From: Luteibacter sp. UNCMF331Sha3.1
GTDB taxonomy: Bacteria > Pseudomonadota > Gammaproteobacteria > Xanthomonadales > Rhodanobacteraceae
Direction of reading: 5' to 3'
DNA length: 64,000 bases
Assembly (NCBI RefSeq): GCF_900109915.1
Contig: NZ_FOBU01000001.1
Span: 1,184,764-1,248,763 of the forward strand
In this document: piece by piece, positions 16,857-25,954 of the stretch
How the letters are laid out: each line of letters opens with the position of its first letter
Position numbering within the stretch: position 1 is the stretch's first letter
Translations under genes and position numbers: made by a program
The notes under the pieces: generated by a model
Told to the model about the DNA's origin: nothing
The model's database searches: none
What the model saw: only the letters and a program-made list of their open reading frames with translations

Positions 16857-17345
16857 ATGTACGAAGCCAAGGCCATCGCCACCGACGACAAGGCTGCCCT
16901 CTACGCCGAACTCGTGCAGCAGGCCGAGGGCCTGATGCATGGCGAATCCAACCCTGTCGCCAACGCCGCGAACTTCGCCGCGCTCGTCTACGACGTGGTG
17001 CCGGACCTGAACTGGGCGGGGTTCTATCTCTTCGACGGCACGGAGCTGGTCGTGGGACCGTTCCAGGGCAAGCCGGCGTGCATCCGCATCGCCATCGGCC
17101 GCGGCGTATGCGGCACGGCCGCCGCCACGCGCGAAACGCAGGTGGTGCGGGACGTCAACGCGTTCGCCGGGCACATCGCCTGCGACGCCGCATCCAACGC
17201 CGAGATCGTGGTACCGCTGGTGAAGGCCGATGGCAGCCTCTACGGCGTGTGGGACGTCGACAGCCCGAGCGTGGGCCGTTTCGACGACGAGGACCGCAAG
17301 GGCATGGAGGCGCTCTGCGCGGTTTTCATGAAGACGCTGGTCTGA
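16857..17345 (+). CDS. msrC: Free methionine-(R)-sulfoxide reductase (GAF-domain fRMsr)
   Basis: Reduces free L-methionine-(R)-sulfoxide with thioredoxin. The 162-residue protein is a single GAF domain with the family cysteines Cys75 (KPACIRI), Cys85 (GRGVCGTAA) and Cys109 (HIACDAAS). The spacing of 10 and 24 residues is the same as between the three redox cysteines of E. coli fRMsr. The start MYEAKAI at 16857 gives the normal length. Cytosolic. It ends 10 bases before an intergenic palindromic repeat. Confidence 0.93.
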   Translation: MYEAKAIATDDKAALYAELVQQAEGLMHGESNPVANAANFAALVYDVVPDLNWAGFYLFDGTELVVGPFQGKPACIRIAIGRGVCGTAAATRETQVVRDVNAFAGHIACDAASNAEIVVPLVKADGSLYGVWDVDSPSVGRFDDEDRKGMEALCAVFMKTLV

Positions 17346-17350
17346 CGGCG

Positions 17351-17415
17351 GAAGCCAGCCTGCTGGCGATGGGTGCTCGCGGCAAGCACCCTTCGCCAGC
17401 AGGCTGGCTCCCACC
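17351..17415. repeat. Intergenic palindromic repeat, full copy
   Basis: A roughly 65-base imperfect palindrome: AGCCAGCCTGCTGGCGA and TCGCCAGCAGGCTGGCT arms around GGGTGCTCGCGGCAAGCACCC, ending in GGCTCCCACC. It lies between the stops of msrC and engB, which are convergent. It is nearly the same sequence as the copies at 36651 and 38642, on the same or opposite strand. Confidence 0.9.
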
Positions 17416-17426
17416 GTAGTGCGCGA

Positions 17427-18071
17427 TCAGAGCTCGTGCGATCGCGGGGTCTGCAGCAGTTCCATCACGCGCGCCCGCGCATCTTCCACGCCCGTCTTCG
17501 CCAGCGACGAGAAGATCTGCGCGGTACCCGGCACGTTGTTCGCACGGAAATCCTTGCGCAGGGCTTCCAGCGCCGCCGAGGCCTGACCCCGCGAAATCTT
17601 GTCCGCCTTGGTCATCAGCACGTGGCACGGCAGGTCCGTGGCGGCGCAGAACTCCAGCATCGTGCGGTCGAAGTCCTTCAGCTCATGGCGGATGTCGACG
17701 ATCAGCACGATGCCGCGCAGGCTGCGGCGCATTTTCAGGTACGCGTCGATCTCGCCGCGCCAGTGCTTGCGCATCGCCTCGGGCACTTTCGCGTAGCCGT
17801 AGCCCGGCAGATCGACGAGGCGCGTGTCGAGCGGCGCCGCGCCTTCCACCTTCAGCGGCGGCAGGTCGAACACCACCATCAACTGCGTGCGTCCCGGCGT
17901 CTTCGACGTGCGGGCGAGCGCGTTGTGCCCCGTGAGCGCATTGAGCGCGCTCGACTTGCCCGCGTTCGACCGGCCGGCGAAGGCGACTTCCGCACCCTGG
18001 TCGTACGGCAGCTGGGTGATCTCGTTCGCGGCCAGCACGAAGCGGGCGCCGTTGAGCGGATTGGAGGACAT
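17427..18071 (-). CDS. engB: Ribosome-biogenesis GTP-binding protein (YihA/YsxC/EngB)
   Basis: An essential-type small GTPase needed for late assembly of the large ribosomal subunit. At 214 residues it has the complete TRAFAC G-motifs: G1 GRSNAGKS at 33-40, G3 DLPGYG, G4 TKAD, and the family segment KTPGRTQ between them. The frame could extend far upstream, but MSSNPLNGARFVLAAN is the conserved N-terminus. It is divergent from the cytochrome c4 gene. Confidence 0.95.
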   Translation of the reverse strand: MSSNPLNGARFVLAANEITQLPYDQGAEVAFAGRSNAGKSSALNALTGHNALARTSKTPGRTQLMVVFDLPPLKVEGAAPLDTRLVDLPGYGYAKVPEAMRKHWRGEIDAYLKMRRSLRGIVLIVDIRHELKDFDRTMLEFCAATDLPCHVLMTKADKISRGQASAALEALRKDFRANNVPGTAQIFSSLAKTGVEDARARVMELLQTPRSHEL

Positions 18072-18243
18072 GGAGAAAGCCGTCGGGCGATGGGAATCGA
18101 AGGCCCGGCAGTGTATGCGATTCCACGGCCGGGCCGCGTGCGGGATGGTTTGACCGGGCTCTCCAACGCCCCCCATAATCGATTGATTGAGGCGCGGCAG
18201 GGAGCGCGCCCGGTCCTGGACGATTCCCCTTTTGGAGAGACTC

Positions 18244-19053
18244 ATGAAGTTTCGGCACGCCGTCGCTGCCATCACCGCGTTGCTCGTCATGCACGTAGCT
18301 ACAGCCCAGACCGCTTCTCCCGCCAAGCCGGCCACCGCGCCGGCACCGGCGTCCACCGCCGCGAAGGCCGGCGCCAATCCGGCGACCGACCCGGCCACCC
18401 CGGGCATGCCCAAGGCGGAGGCCGCCACCACGCCCGCGCCCGCCGGCGCGACCGCCGCACTGAAACCGGGCGATGCCACCGCCGGGCAGGGCAAGGCCGC
18501 CGTCTGCGGCGCCTGCCACGGCATGGACGGCAATTCCACCGACCCGGCCAATCCTCGCCTCGCCGGCCAGAGCGAGCAATACATCGCCGCGCAGCTCGCC
18601 GACTTCAAGTCGGGTAAGCGCAACAACCCGATCATGATGGGCTTCGCCTCGCCGCTGTCCGAGCAGGACATGCACGACATCGGCGCCTACTTCGCCAGCA
18701 AGGCGTCGCTCCCGGGCGTGGCCGATCAGGCGCTGGTCAAGGACGGCGAGACGCTCTACCGCCAGGGCGACGTCGCTCGCGGCGTGCCGGCCTGCATGGC
18801 GTGCCACGGCCCGGACGGACGCGGCAACCCCGGTGCGCGTTACCCGCAGCTCGGCGGCCAGCACGCGAAGTACGTCGAGGCCCGCCTGAAGGCGTGGCAC
18901 GAGGACGGCGCGACCAGCGACGCCTCCCATACGAAGATCATGATCACGATCGCGCAGAAGCTGAACGACAAGGACATCGCCGCCGTCGCCAGCTATCTGG
19001 AAGGCCTGCACACGAACGAACCGACCCAGGCCGCCGCACCCGCGACGCCCTGA
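18244..19053 (+). CDS. Periplasmic dihaem cytochrome c (c4 type) with an Ala/Pro linker
   Basis: A 269-residue precursor: signal peptide (about 1-21, ending TAQ), a 50-residue Ala/Pro/Thr-rich linker, and two class-I cytochrome c domains with haem-binding CGACH at 88-92 and CMACH at 184-188. Axial methionines are likely in NPIMMGF and SHTKIMITIA. The layout is that of cytochrome c4, which carries electrons from bc1 to oxidases. The linker is longer than in usual c4 proteins. RBS GGAGAG. The two dsbA-like genes follow on the same strand, although a terminator-like hairpin lies between. Confidence 0.92.
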   Translation: MKFRHAVAAITALLVMHVATAQTASPAKPATAPAPASTAAKAGANPATDPATPGMPKAEAATTPAPAGATAALKPGDATAGQGKAAVCGACHGMDGNSTDPANPRLAGQSEQYIAAQLADFKSGKRNNPIMMGFASPLSEQDMHDIGAYFASKASLPGVADQALVKDGETLYRQGDVARGVPACMACHGPDGRGNPGARYPQLGGQHAKYVEARLKAWHEDGATSDASHTKIMITIAQKLNDKDIAAVASYLEGLHTNEPTQAAAPATP

Positions 19054-19074
19054 TGGCGTTAAAGTGTGAAGATC

Positions 19075-19102
19075 GAACGGGCCTTCGGGCCCGTTCTTGT
19101 TT
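19075..19102 (+). terminator. Intrinsic terminator of the cytochrome c4 gene
   Basis: Stem GAACGGGCC / GGCCCGTTC with the stable TTCG loop and TTGTTT, 22 bases after the cytochrome stop and 25 bases before the next start. Confidence 0.85.
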
Positions 19103-19126
19103 AAGAAGGTTAGAAAAGGACCCCCG

Positions 19127-20014
19127 ATGCGTATGCGCCTTCCCCTCCTCTGCGCCGCCCTGATCGGCCTCGCCGCCTGCGGCTCCGGCAACAACGACAC
19201 CGCGTCGACCACGCCGCCCGCGGCGTCGACCGCGGCGCCGGCCGCCACATCTGCGGCGCCGGCGACCGCGACCACCGCACCCGCCGCCCCCACCAGCGCG
19301 CCTGCGCCGACCGACGCCACGGCCGCGGCCCCTGCCGCGGCACCGTCCGCCGACGCCGACGACGCGGGTCGCCCGGACCCGAAACCGTTCGTGGACGACG
19401 GCAAGTGGGTCGAGGGCAAGAACTATTTCCGCATCGACCCGGCGCAGCCGACCAGCTCGCCCGGCAGGATCGAAGTGACCGAGGTGTTCTCGTACGGCTG
19501 CCCGGCGTGCTTCCAGTACCACGGCGTGGTCGACGAGCTCGCGAAGAGCCTGCCGAAGGGCGCGGTGATGACCTACACGCCCGCCTCGTTCCGTCCGGAC
19601 GAGAACTGGCCGCTCCTGCAGCGCGCGTACCTGACGGCGCAGGCCCTCGGCGTGGACCGCAAGACCCACGACGCGATGTTCGACGCCGTCTTCAAGAGCG
19701 GCGAGCTCGGCATCATGGACCAGGCGGCCGGCAAGCCGAAGGCGCAGTCCGCCTGGCCGACGATCGACGACGTGGCGAAGTTCTACGCGAAGGCCGGCAT
19801 CAAGCCGGAGGAATTCGTCGCCACCGCGAACTCGTTCACGATCAACACGAAGATGAAGCGCGCCGATGAACTGATCCGGGCCTACGAGGTCGATAGCACG
19901 CCGACGATCGTCGTGAATGGCAAGTATCGCCTCACGCCGGGCAGCGCCGGCGGCTACCCGCAGTCCGTCGAGCTGGTGCAGTGGCTCGTCAGCAAGGAAG
20001 CCGCGGGCAAGTGA
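19127..20014 (+). CDS. DsbA-like thiol:disulfide oxidoreductase lipoprotein with long tether (CPAC)
   Basis: A 295-residue precursor: lipoprotein signal with lipobox LAAC (Cys18), about 55 residues of Ala/Thr/Pro linker, then a DsbA-type thioredoxin fold with active site C125-P-A-C128 in YGCPACFQY and the cis-proline segment STPTIVVNGKYR. The redox centre and fold indicate a disulfide-forming enzyme held on a long flexible arm from a membrane. RBS AAAAGGA before the ATG at 19127; a second ATG two codons later is possible. It is followed 29 bases later by a second DsbA-like gene. Confidence 0.9.
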   Translation: MRMRLPLLCAALIGLAACGSGNNDTASTTPPAASTAAPAATSAAPATATTAPAAPTSAPAPTDATAAAPAAAPSADADDAGRPDPKPFVDDGKWVEGKNYFRIDPAQPTSSPGRIEVTEVFSYGCPACFQYHGVVDELAKSLPKGAVMTYTPASFRPDENWPLLQRAYLTAQALGVDRKTHDAMFDAVFKSGELGIMDQAAGKPKAQSAWPTIDDVAKFYAKAGIKPEEFVATANSFTINTKMKRADELIRAYEVDSTPTIVVNGKYRLTPGSAGGYPQSVELVQWLVSKEAAGK

Positions 20015-20043
20015 CCGCGCTTCGACCCCCAACGGAGATTTCC

Positions 20044-20694
20044 ATGTTCAAGCGTCTTTCCATCCTGTTCGTCGGCCTGGCCCTGACCGCCGCCTGCAGC
20101 GCCCGCCCTGCCGACGACGCCTCTGCCGCCACCTACACGGATGGCCAGCAGTACGTCGCCACCACCACCCCGGCCCGCCTCGATTCGAAGGACGGCAAGG
20201 TGGAAGTGGTCGAAGTCTTCTCCTACGGCTGCGTGCATTGCGCGCACTACGAGGAGTACGCCGAGAAGCTGCAGAAGGAGCTTCCGAAGGGCGTCGTGTT
20301 CCACGCCGTCCCGGCCGCCTTCAACGATGCATGGCTGCCGTACGCGCAGGCCTACTATGCCGCCAGGGCGCTGAAGGTCGCTCCTGCATCGCACGCGGCG
20401 CTGTTCAAGGCGATCCACATCGATCACTACCCGCTGCGCACGATCGAAGAACTCGCCGACTGGTACAAGGCGAACTACGCGGTCGATCCCGCGAAGTTCA
20501 TCGCCGCGGCGAAGAGCGATGCGGTGAAGAAACGCATCCTCGAAGACACGAAGCTGATCCAGGGCTGGGGCATCGACGGCACGCCCACGATCGTCGTCAA
20601 CGGCAAGTACCGCAGCAACCAGATCAAGAACTTCGACGAGCTCAACGGCGTCGCGAAGTACCTGACCGACAAGGAACTGAAGGGCAACAAATAA
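20044..20694 (+). CDS. dsbA: DsbA-like lipoprotein with CVHC active site
   Basis: A 216-residue precursor with lipobox LTAAC (Cys18), a short linker, and a DsbA-type fold with active site C63-V-H-C66 in YGCVHCAHY, close to the canonical CPHC of DsbA. The cis-proline region GTPTIVVNGKYR is the same as in the preceding paralogue, so the pair probably arose by duplication. The N-terminal LDSKDGKVEVVEVFSYGC matches the first protein. Expected role: oxidation of periplasmic thiols. RBS GGAG. Confidence 0.92.
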   Translation: MFKRLSILFVGLALTAACSARPADDASAATYTDGQQYVATTTPARLDSKDGKVEVVEVFSYGCVHCAHYEEYAEKLQKELPKGVVFHAVPAAFNDAWLPYAQAYYAARALKVAPASHAALFKAIHIDHYPLRTIEELADWYKANYAVDPAKFIAAAKSDAVKKRILEDTKLIQGWGIDGTPTIVVNGKYRSNQIKNFDELNGVAKYLTDKELKGNK

Positions 20695-20707
20695 GCCCTT
20701 CCCCACC

Positions 20708-20741
20708 GATGCCCTCCGTTCACATCGCGGAGGGCATCCTC
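20708..20741 (+). terminator. Intrinsic terminator after the two dsbA-like genes
   Basis: Stem GATGCCCTCCG / CGGAGGGCATC with a nine-base loop, followed by a short pyrimidine tract; starts 14 bases after the stop. The T-run is weak. Confidence 0.7.
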
Positions 20742-20778
20742 TGGCCCTCACGGCCAGTCGAGTAAAGACGCGACACCC

Positions 20779-21594
20779 ATGAGTCCCGCCTCGCCGAATC
20801 CTTCGTCCGCCGCCGCGCAGTGCACCTTGCGCCTGCTGAGCTGCAACATCCTCGCGGGCGCCAGCGTGCAGCGCTACAGCGACTACTTCACCCGCAGCGT
20901 CAACGCGGTGTTGCCCGGTCGCGCGAAGCTGGCCAACCTCGATTCGCTGGCCGAGCTCCTGCATGAATTCGACGTGGTCGGTCTGCAGGAGGCCGATGCC
21001 GGCAGCCTGCGTTCCGGTTTCCTCAACCAGACGCGTTACATCGCCGAGGCGGCGGGCATGCCGTACTGGAGCCATCAGCCGAACCGGCCGATGGCGCGCG
21101 TGGCGCACTCCGCCAATGGCCTGCTGAGCCGCATCGAGCCCACCGAAGTCATCGACTACCCGTTGCCGGGCCGCATCAAGGGGCGCGGCGCGCTGTTCGT
21201 CCGCTTCGGCCACGGCAGCGACGCGCTCGTGGTGGTCATCGCCCATCTGTCGCTGGGCGCGGCCGCACGCATGGGGCAGCTCGGCTTCATCGCCGAACTC
21301 CTCGCGCCCTATCCGCACGCGGTGCTGATGGGTGACCTGAACACCGAGCCGGTCAGCGCGGAAATGCGCCATCTGTTCGCGAAGACCGCGCTGCAGCCGC
21401 CGAGGACATCCACGCCGACGTTCCCCAGCTGGAAACCACGGCGTGCGCTCGATCACATCCTCACCTCCGCCGATATCTCGCTCGAGCGGACGTGGACATT
21501 GCCCCGCGCGTTCTCCGATCATCTGCCCATCGCCGCCCAGATCCGCCTGCCCATCGCCTTGGCGCAGGCAGCCGGCGCGCCCCTATCGGACTGA
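20779..21594 (+). CDS. Endonuclease/exonuclease/phosphatase (EEP) superfamily protein
   Basis: A 271-residue EEP-fold protein with the superfamily metal and catalytic motifs: LSCNILAG near the start, the metal Glu in GLQEADAG, GDLNTEP, and the final DH of SDHLPIA. EEP proteins cleave phosphodiesters in DNA, RNA, lipids or phosphoinositides; nothing here fixes the substrate. No signal peptide is obvious, so it is probably cytosolic. It is followed eight bases later by a small membrane protein. Confidence 0.85.
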   Translation: MSPASPNPSSAAAQCTLRLLSCNILAGASVQRYSDYFTRSVNAVLPGRAKLANLDSLAELLHEFDVVGLQEADAGSLRSGFLNQTRYIAEAAGMPYWSHQPNRPMARVAHSANGLLSRIEPTEVIDYPLPGRIKGRGALFVRFGHGSDALVVVIAHLSLGAAARMGQLGFIAELLAPYPHAVLMGDLNTEPVSAEMRHLFAKTALQPPRTSTPTFPSWKPRRALDHILTSADISLERTWTLPRAFSDHLPIAAQIRLPIALAQAAGAPLSD

Positions 21595-21601
21595 CGCACG
21601 C

Positions 21602-21994
21602 ATGCCTTCCCGCCTCCGCCCCGCCCTGCCCTGGGTCATCGTCATCGTGGTCGCCGTCGTGGCGACGTGGGTGCGTTACGGTTTCATCGAACCGCCGCAG
21701 CTCGCCTACGCATGCGAAGGGGCGAACGCGCCATGGTGGTGCGGCGTGCGAACGCTCGTCGTGCAGGGCTTCCTGAGCTATGGCTACGGCTACGCCGCCG
21801 TGCTGGCCGCGTTCGTCGCGCTGTTCTGGCGCAGCACGTTCGCGGCCGTGGTGGCGACGTCGCTCGGCGTCGTCGCCCTTCAGTTGTACTGCTACGAAGG
21901 CGGCGCCTTCGCGCTCCTGCTCGGCGCGTTGCGACTGGTGCGCGTGCAGTACGACCGCATCCGGCCCGCGACCGCCCGACTGACGGGGCTGTAG
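21602..21994 (+). CDS. Small three-helix membrane protein, unknown function
   Basis: A 130-residue protein with an N-terminal helix (about residues 9-23), a short cysteine-containing loop (YACEGANAPWWCGV), and two further helices. No known motif. It starts eight bases after the EEP gene, so the two are probably co-transcribed. It converges on the GH17 gene, with only four bases between stops. Confidence 0.75.
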   Translation: MPSRLRPALPWVIVIVVAVVATWVRYGFIEPPQLAYACEGANAPWWCGVRTLVVQGFLSYGYGYAAVLAAFVALFWRSTFAAVVATSLGVVALQLYCYEGGAFALLLGALRLVRVQYDRIRPATARLTGL

Positions 21995-21998
21995 CCGG

Positions 21999-23636
21999 TC
22001 ACCGTTCCGGCGATGTCTTCCACCACGCTCCCAGCACCGGCAGCGCCAGTGCGAGGTTCAGCAGCAGCCAGCCCCACGACACCGCGTTGACGCCGGTCTC
22101 CTGCACCACCACCGCGGCGGCGAGCACCACCAGCGACAGCGAGAGCAGGCGCTCCTCGACGATCGGTTTCGCCAGACCCTCGCGCGAACGCAGCAGCGCG
22201 AGCACGAAGAAACCGATGCAGGGCATGGCGAACAGCCCGATGGGGAAGTCGCGATAGCGGCCGTTGAAGACCATCAGCAGGCCGTACAACGTGAGCACGA
22301 ACATCCAGAAGAAGCGCTGCGGCGTGAACGCGTCCGTCCAGGCGATGCCCCACAGACGACGTTCGACGGGGCGCGGCGCGACGGCCGCGGGATTCACCGG
22401 CGCCGCCAGCCGGGCGGCGATGGCACGGGCGAGCACGAACGCGGTCACCAGCGCGCACGCGCCGATCGCGATGCCGATGGTCCATTCCGTGAGGTTACGG
22501 CAGGAAAAAGTCAGCAGGCGCGCATGCGCGGCCAGTGCGGTGCCGCTGGCGAAACCCGCGAGCGCCAGCGCGCCCCAGCCCGTCGCGCCCCGCCAGCGCC
22601 GACGGATCGCGCCGCCGACGAGGAACACGAGTGCGCCGACGCCGCCGGCGACGAGCCCTTCCGTCCAGCGAGGCTCCTCGACCACCGGCCCCGTCATCGC
22701 GAACTTCGGCTCGGCGTTCACGTCGAAGATGCCCCAGTAGCCGCCGACCGTGCCTTCGAGGTCGCGTTTCCACGGCTGGTCGAAGGCTTCGATCACGTTA
22801 TAGGGCATGTCGACGGTGGCGGCGTAGTTGAGGAACTCGCGAAGATAGCGGGCCTCGTTGACCAGGCTTGCGCTCGCGTCCCGCCGCGTGCGCCCTTCGC
22901 TGGGCCAGCCGGTCTCGCCGATCATCACCTGCTTGCCGGGAAACTCCGCCTTCATGCGGCGATACACGTCGGCCACGTGCTGCACCGCCTTTTCCGGCGC
23001 GACGGGTTCGTCTTCCCAGTACGGCAGGATGTGAATCGTCACGTAGTCGACGGCATGGACCAGCTGCGGGTGCCGCTGCCAGAACTCCCAGACGTCCGCA
23101 TAAGTCACGGGCACATCGGTGGCCGCGTTGACTCGCTGGATGGCATCGGCGAGCGCCTTCTCGGACAGCTCGCCACGCAGGAGCACTTCGTTGCCGACGA
23201 CGATGCCGCGGATGCTGGCACGGTCGCGACGCGCGGCGTCGAGGCCCAGCGCGATCTCGCGCTCGTTCGCCACGGTGTCGCGGCCGAGCCAGATGCCCAT
23301 CAGCACCTTCATGCCGTAGCGGCCCGCGATGTCCGGCACCGCGCCGAGGCCCTGTCCCATCGAGTACGTGCGCACGCAGTCGAAGCGCGTGGACAGCGCC
23401 TTCAGGTCGGCGTCGATCCGTTCCGGCGAGATGACCGCATGCGGATCGAACGGCGTCTCGCCCTTGAGCCGATACGGCGCGTACGACACGCAGGCGATTT
23501 TCGCCGTGGGCGAATCCGGCAGATCGACGGGCCGCCCCAGCATGGCCCAGTAGCCCGCGCCGAAGACGGCGGCGAGCACGAGGGAAATCCATGCGAGCGG
23601 TCGCGCGAACCGCGCGTAGGAGGTTTGGGGCGACAT
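21999..23636 (-). CDS. GH17-domain membrane protein, beta-glucan biosynthesis-type
   Basis: A 545-residue protein: one N-terminal membrane anchor, a periplasmic glycoside-hydrolase family 17 domain (about 40-330) with the acid/base-like NEV in VVGNEVLLRG and nucleophile-like GETGWPSEG, then seven or more membrane helices. This is the layout of NdvC-like (beta-1,6/beta-1,3) glucan synthesis proteins that modify periplasmic or exported beta-glucan. The ATG at 23636 places the signal anchor correctly; the longer frame upstream runs into the region of the divergent slt promoter. No glycosyltransferase gene is beside it. Confidence 0.85.
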   Translation of the reverse strand: MSPQTSYARFARPLAWISLVLAAVFGAGYWAMLGRPVDLPDSPTAKIACVSYAPYRLKGETPFDPHAVISPERIDADLKALSTRFDCVRTYSMGQGLGAVPDIAGRYGMKVLMGIWLGRDTVANEREIALGLDAARRDRASIRGIVVGNEVLLRGELSEKALADAIQRVNAATDVPVTYADVWEFWQRHPQLVHAVDYVTIHILPYWEDEPVAPEKAVQHVADVYRRMKAEFPGKQVMIGETGWPSEGRTRRDASASLVNEARYLREFLNYAATVDMPYNVIEAFDQPWKRDLEGTVGGYWGIFDVNAEPKFAMTGPVVEEPRWTEGLVAGGVGALVFLVGGAIRRRWRGATGWGALALAGFASGTALAAHARLLTFSCRNLTEWTIGIAIGACALVTAFVLARAIAARLAAPVNPAAVAPRPVERRLWGIAWTDAFTPQRFFWMFVLTLYGLLMVFNGRYRDFPIGLFAMPCIGFFVLALLRSREGLAKPIVEERLLSLSLVVLAAAVVVQETGVNAVSWGWLLLNLALALPVLGAWWKTSPER

Positions 23637-23746
23637 GCCGTTCCAGTCGAATACAGAGGCGAGCGGGCACAAGCTTAACGGGCCGCGTGCGAGAGAGCGA
23701 TTCCCGTGGACGCGGCCGTTCATCGGGCCTGCGCGCGCAGTTCCCT

Positions 23747-23752
23747 TACAAT
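23747..23752 (+). promoter_or_regulatory. Candidate -10 box for the slt gene
   Basis: TACAAT on the plus strand, 33 bases before the slt ATG at 23785, in the gap between the divergent GH17 and slt genes. No convincing -35 element is visible. The same hexamer stands before putA at 7736. Confidence 0.4.
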
Positions 23753-23784
23753 CCGGCAGGTATGCCCCCGCGAAGGAACTTCCG

Positions 23785-25887
23785 ATGACCCCATTCCCGG
23801 CCCTGCGCCGTGCCGCTCGTCCCATGCGCATGCTCGCGGCCCTCGCGCTCGTCGCTTTCGGCCTCGGCATGGCGACCACGGCGGTAGCGGGCGGCACGGA
23901 CGCGGAGCGCCTTCGGTTCCGCCAGGCCTACGCGAGCGCGCAGCAGGGCGGCGACGCATGGCGGGCGCAGGCGACGGGGCTCGAAGGCTATGTTCTTTTC
24001 CCTTACCTCGAAGCGGCGTCGCTCGAGCACGACCTGCGAACCCTCGACCGCGCCCGCGTGGACGCCTATCTCGCGCGCTATCCCGGCCTGATCCCGGCGG
24101 CCGATCTGCGCCGCGACTTCCTCGGCGAACTGGCCCGCCGCAAGGACTGGACCACGTTCGCGGCCATGTACCAGCCGGGACTCGGCGATTCGTTGAGTTG
24201 TTTCGCCTTGCAGGGCCGCCTGTCGCGCAACGAGCCGCTCGTGTTCGAGCGCGATCTCGCGGACCTGTGGAAGAAGGCGAGCCTGCCGAACGCGTGCGAT
24301 CCCGTGATCGCGGCCGCGCACGACCAGGGCCTGCTGACGCCGGACCGTTTGTGGTCGCGGATCCAGATCGCCGCGGACGCGGGCAAGGGCGGCACGGTGT
24401 CGTCGCTCGCACCGTGGCTGCCGCCCGAGGATGCGATCGCCGCGCAGCGGATCGGGCAGGCGCTGAACGATCCGGGTGCCGCGCTCGCGGGTGCGGCGTC
24501 CTGGCCGGACACGCCGCGCCACCGGCAGGCGGTGACGCTCGCGTTGCAGCGCATGGCGCGCAAGCAGTCGACCGCCGCCGATACAGCATGGCGCAACCTC
24601 GAACCGCGCTTCCGCCTTACCGAGCAGCAGAAAGGCGCCATCGAAAACGCGCTCGCCCTGTTCCATGCCACCGATTTCGACGATTCGGCGCTCCAGCGCC
24701 TCGCCACCCTTCCGCCGGGCGCGCAGACGGACGCGACGCGCGAATGGCGCGTGCGCGTGGCCCTCGCACGGCAGGACTGGGCCGCCGCCATGACGGCGCT
24801 CGACGCCCTCGCGCCGTCGCAGAAGGACGATGGCGAGTGGCGTTACTTCCGTGCGCTGGTTCTCGCGAAGCTCGGCAAGCAGACCGAGGCGACGGCGATG
24901 TACCGGTCCGTCGCGCAGGAAGCGACCTATTTCGGCTTCCTCGCGGCCGACCGCGTCGACACCTCGTACGCCATCTGTCCCGTCGGCATGGCGACCGACG
25001 AGACCCGCGAAGCCGCGCTGCTTTCCGATCCGGGCCTCGACCGTGCGTTCGAGCTGTACGCCGTGGGCCTGCAGAAGCTAGCGCGGCGCGAGTGGAGCGC
25101 GGCGCTCGCGGGACGCGACGCCGATACGCAGCGCCTCGCCGCCGACCTGGCCTTCCGCAAGGGCTGGTACGACCGGGCCGTCTTCGGCCTGTCGTCGGGC
25201 GAAGCCCTGCGCCTCTACGAACAGCGCTTCCCGCTCGCCCGCCAGGACGGCGTGGTGGAGCAGGCGAGCCAGGCCGGCATCGAGGCGCCCTGGGCCTACG
25301 CGATCATCCGCGCGGAAAGCGCATGGATGAGCGACGCGCGCTCGGGCGCGGACGCGCGTGGCCTCATGCAGCTGCTGCCGTCGACCGCGGCCCTCGTCGC
25401 GCAACGCAACGGCCTCGCGTGGGCCGGCGGCGAGAGCCTCTACGAGCCGACCACCAACATCGTGCTCGGCACGCGTTACCTCGCGCAGATGGCCGCCCGC
25501 TACAACGGCGCGCCGTGGCTCGCGAGCGCCGCCTACAACGCCGGGCCGAACAAGGTCGACCAGTGGGTCGGCGCACGTGGGACGCTCGAACCGGACCTGT
25601 TCGTCGCCAGCATTCCCTACAAGGAGACGCGCGAGTACGTCGCGCGCGTGATGGCGTTCGCCGTGATCTACGACTGGCGCCTCAACGGCAATGCCCTGCC
25701 CATCGCATCCCGCATGACCTCCTTCGGCAGCGCCTATGCCCTCCCGGCGCCGGGCGCGGTGCGCAAGCCGGTCTCCTGCCCCGCGCCCGCCGTGGCGACG
25801 CCGGCGCCGCCGTCGGCACCGGCCGTTCTCGAGCCCGCGCCGGCGGAAGCGACCTCGGCCCCCGCCGCCCAGGAACCCCAGCGTTGA
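23785..25887 (+). CDS. slt: Soluble lytic murein transglycosylase (Slt70 family)
   Basis: Cleaves peptidoglycan glycan strands with formation of 1,6-anhydromuramoyl ends. A 700-residue periplasmic precursor: signal peptide (about 1-32), a long helical superhelix (about 33-480) and a C-terminal lysozyme-like SLT domain with the catalytic Glu511 in IIRAESAWM, followed by GLMQLLPSTA and AAYNAGP. The C-terminus is Ala/Pro-rich after the domain and is longer than that of E. coli Slt70. An upstream in-frame start is disfavoured because it overlaps the GH17 gene. The reductase gene follows 67 bases later. Confidence 0.93.
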   Translation: MTPFPALRRAARPMRMLAALALVAFGLGMATTAVAGGTDAERLRFRQAYASAQQGGDAWRAQATGLEGYVLFPYLEAASLEHDLRTLDRARVDAYLARYPGLIPAADLRRDFLGELARRKDWTTFAAMYQPGLGDSLSCFALQGRLSRNEPLVFERDLADLWKKASLPNACDPVIAAAHDQGLLTPDRLWSRIQIAADAGKGGTVSSLAPWLPPEDAIAAQRIGQALNDPGAALAGAASWPDTPRHRQAVTLALQRMARKQSTAADTAWRNLEPRFRLTEQQKGAIENALALFHATDFDDSALQRLATLPPGAQTDATREWRVRVALARQDWAAAMTALDALAPSQKDDGEWRYFRALVLAKLGKQTEATAMYRSVAQEATYFGFLAADRVDTSYAICPVGMATDETREAALLSDPGLDRAFELYAVGLQKLARREWSAALAGRDADTQRLAADLAFRKGWYDRAVFGLSSGEALRLYEQRFPLARQDGVVEQASQAGIEAPWAYAIIRAESAWMSDARSGADARGLMQLLPSTAALVAQRNGLAWAGGESLYEPTTNIVLGTRYLAQMAARYNGAPWLASAAYNAGPNKVDQWVGARGTLEPDLFVASIPYKETREYVARVMAFAVIYDWRLNGNALPIASRMTSFGSAYALPAPGAVRKPVSCPAPAVATPAPPSAPAVLEPAPAEATSAPAAQEPQR

Positions 25888-25954
25888 TCCGCGTGGCTTT
25901 CGACAGACAAGCGGCCTACGCTGGCCGGGTCGAACGCCCCGCGGGAATTCGCTC

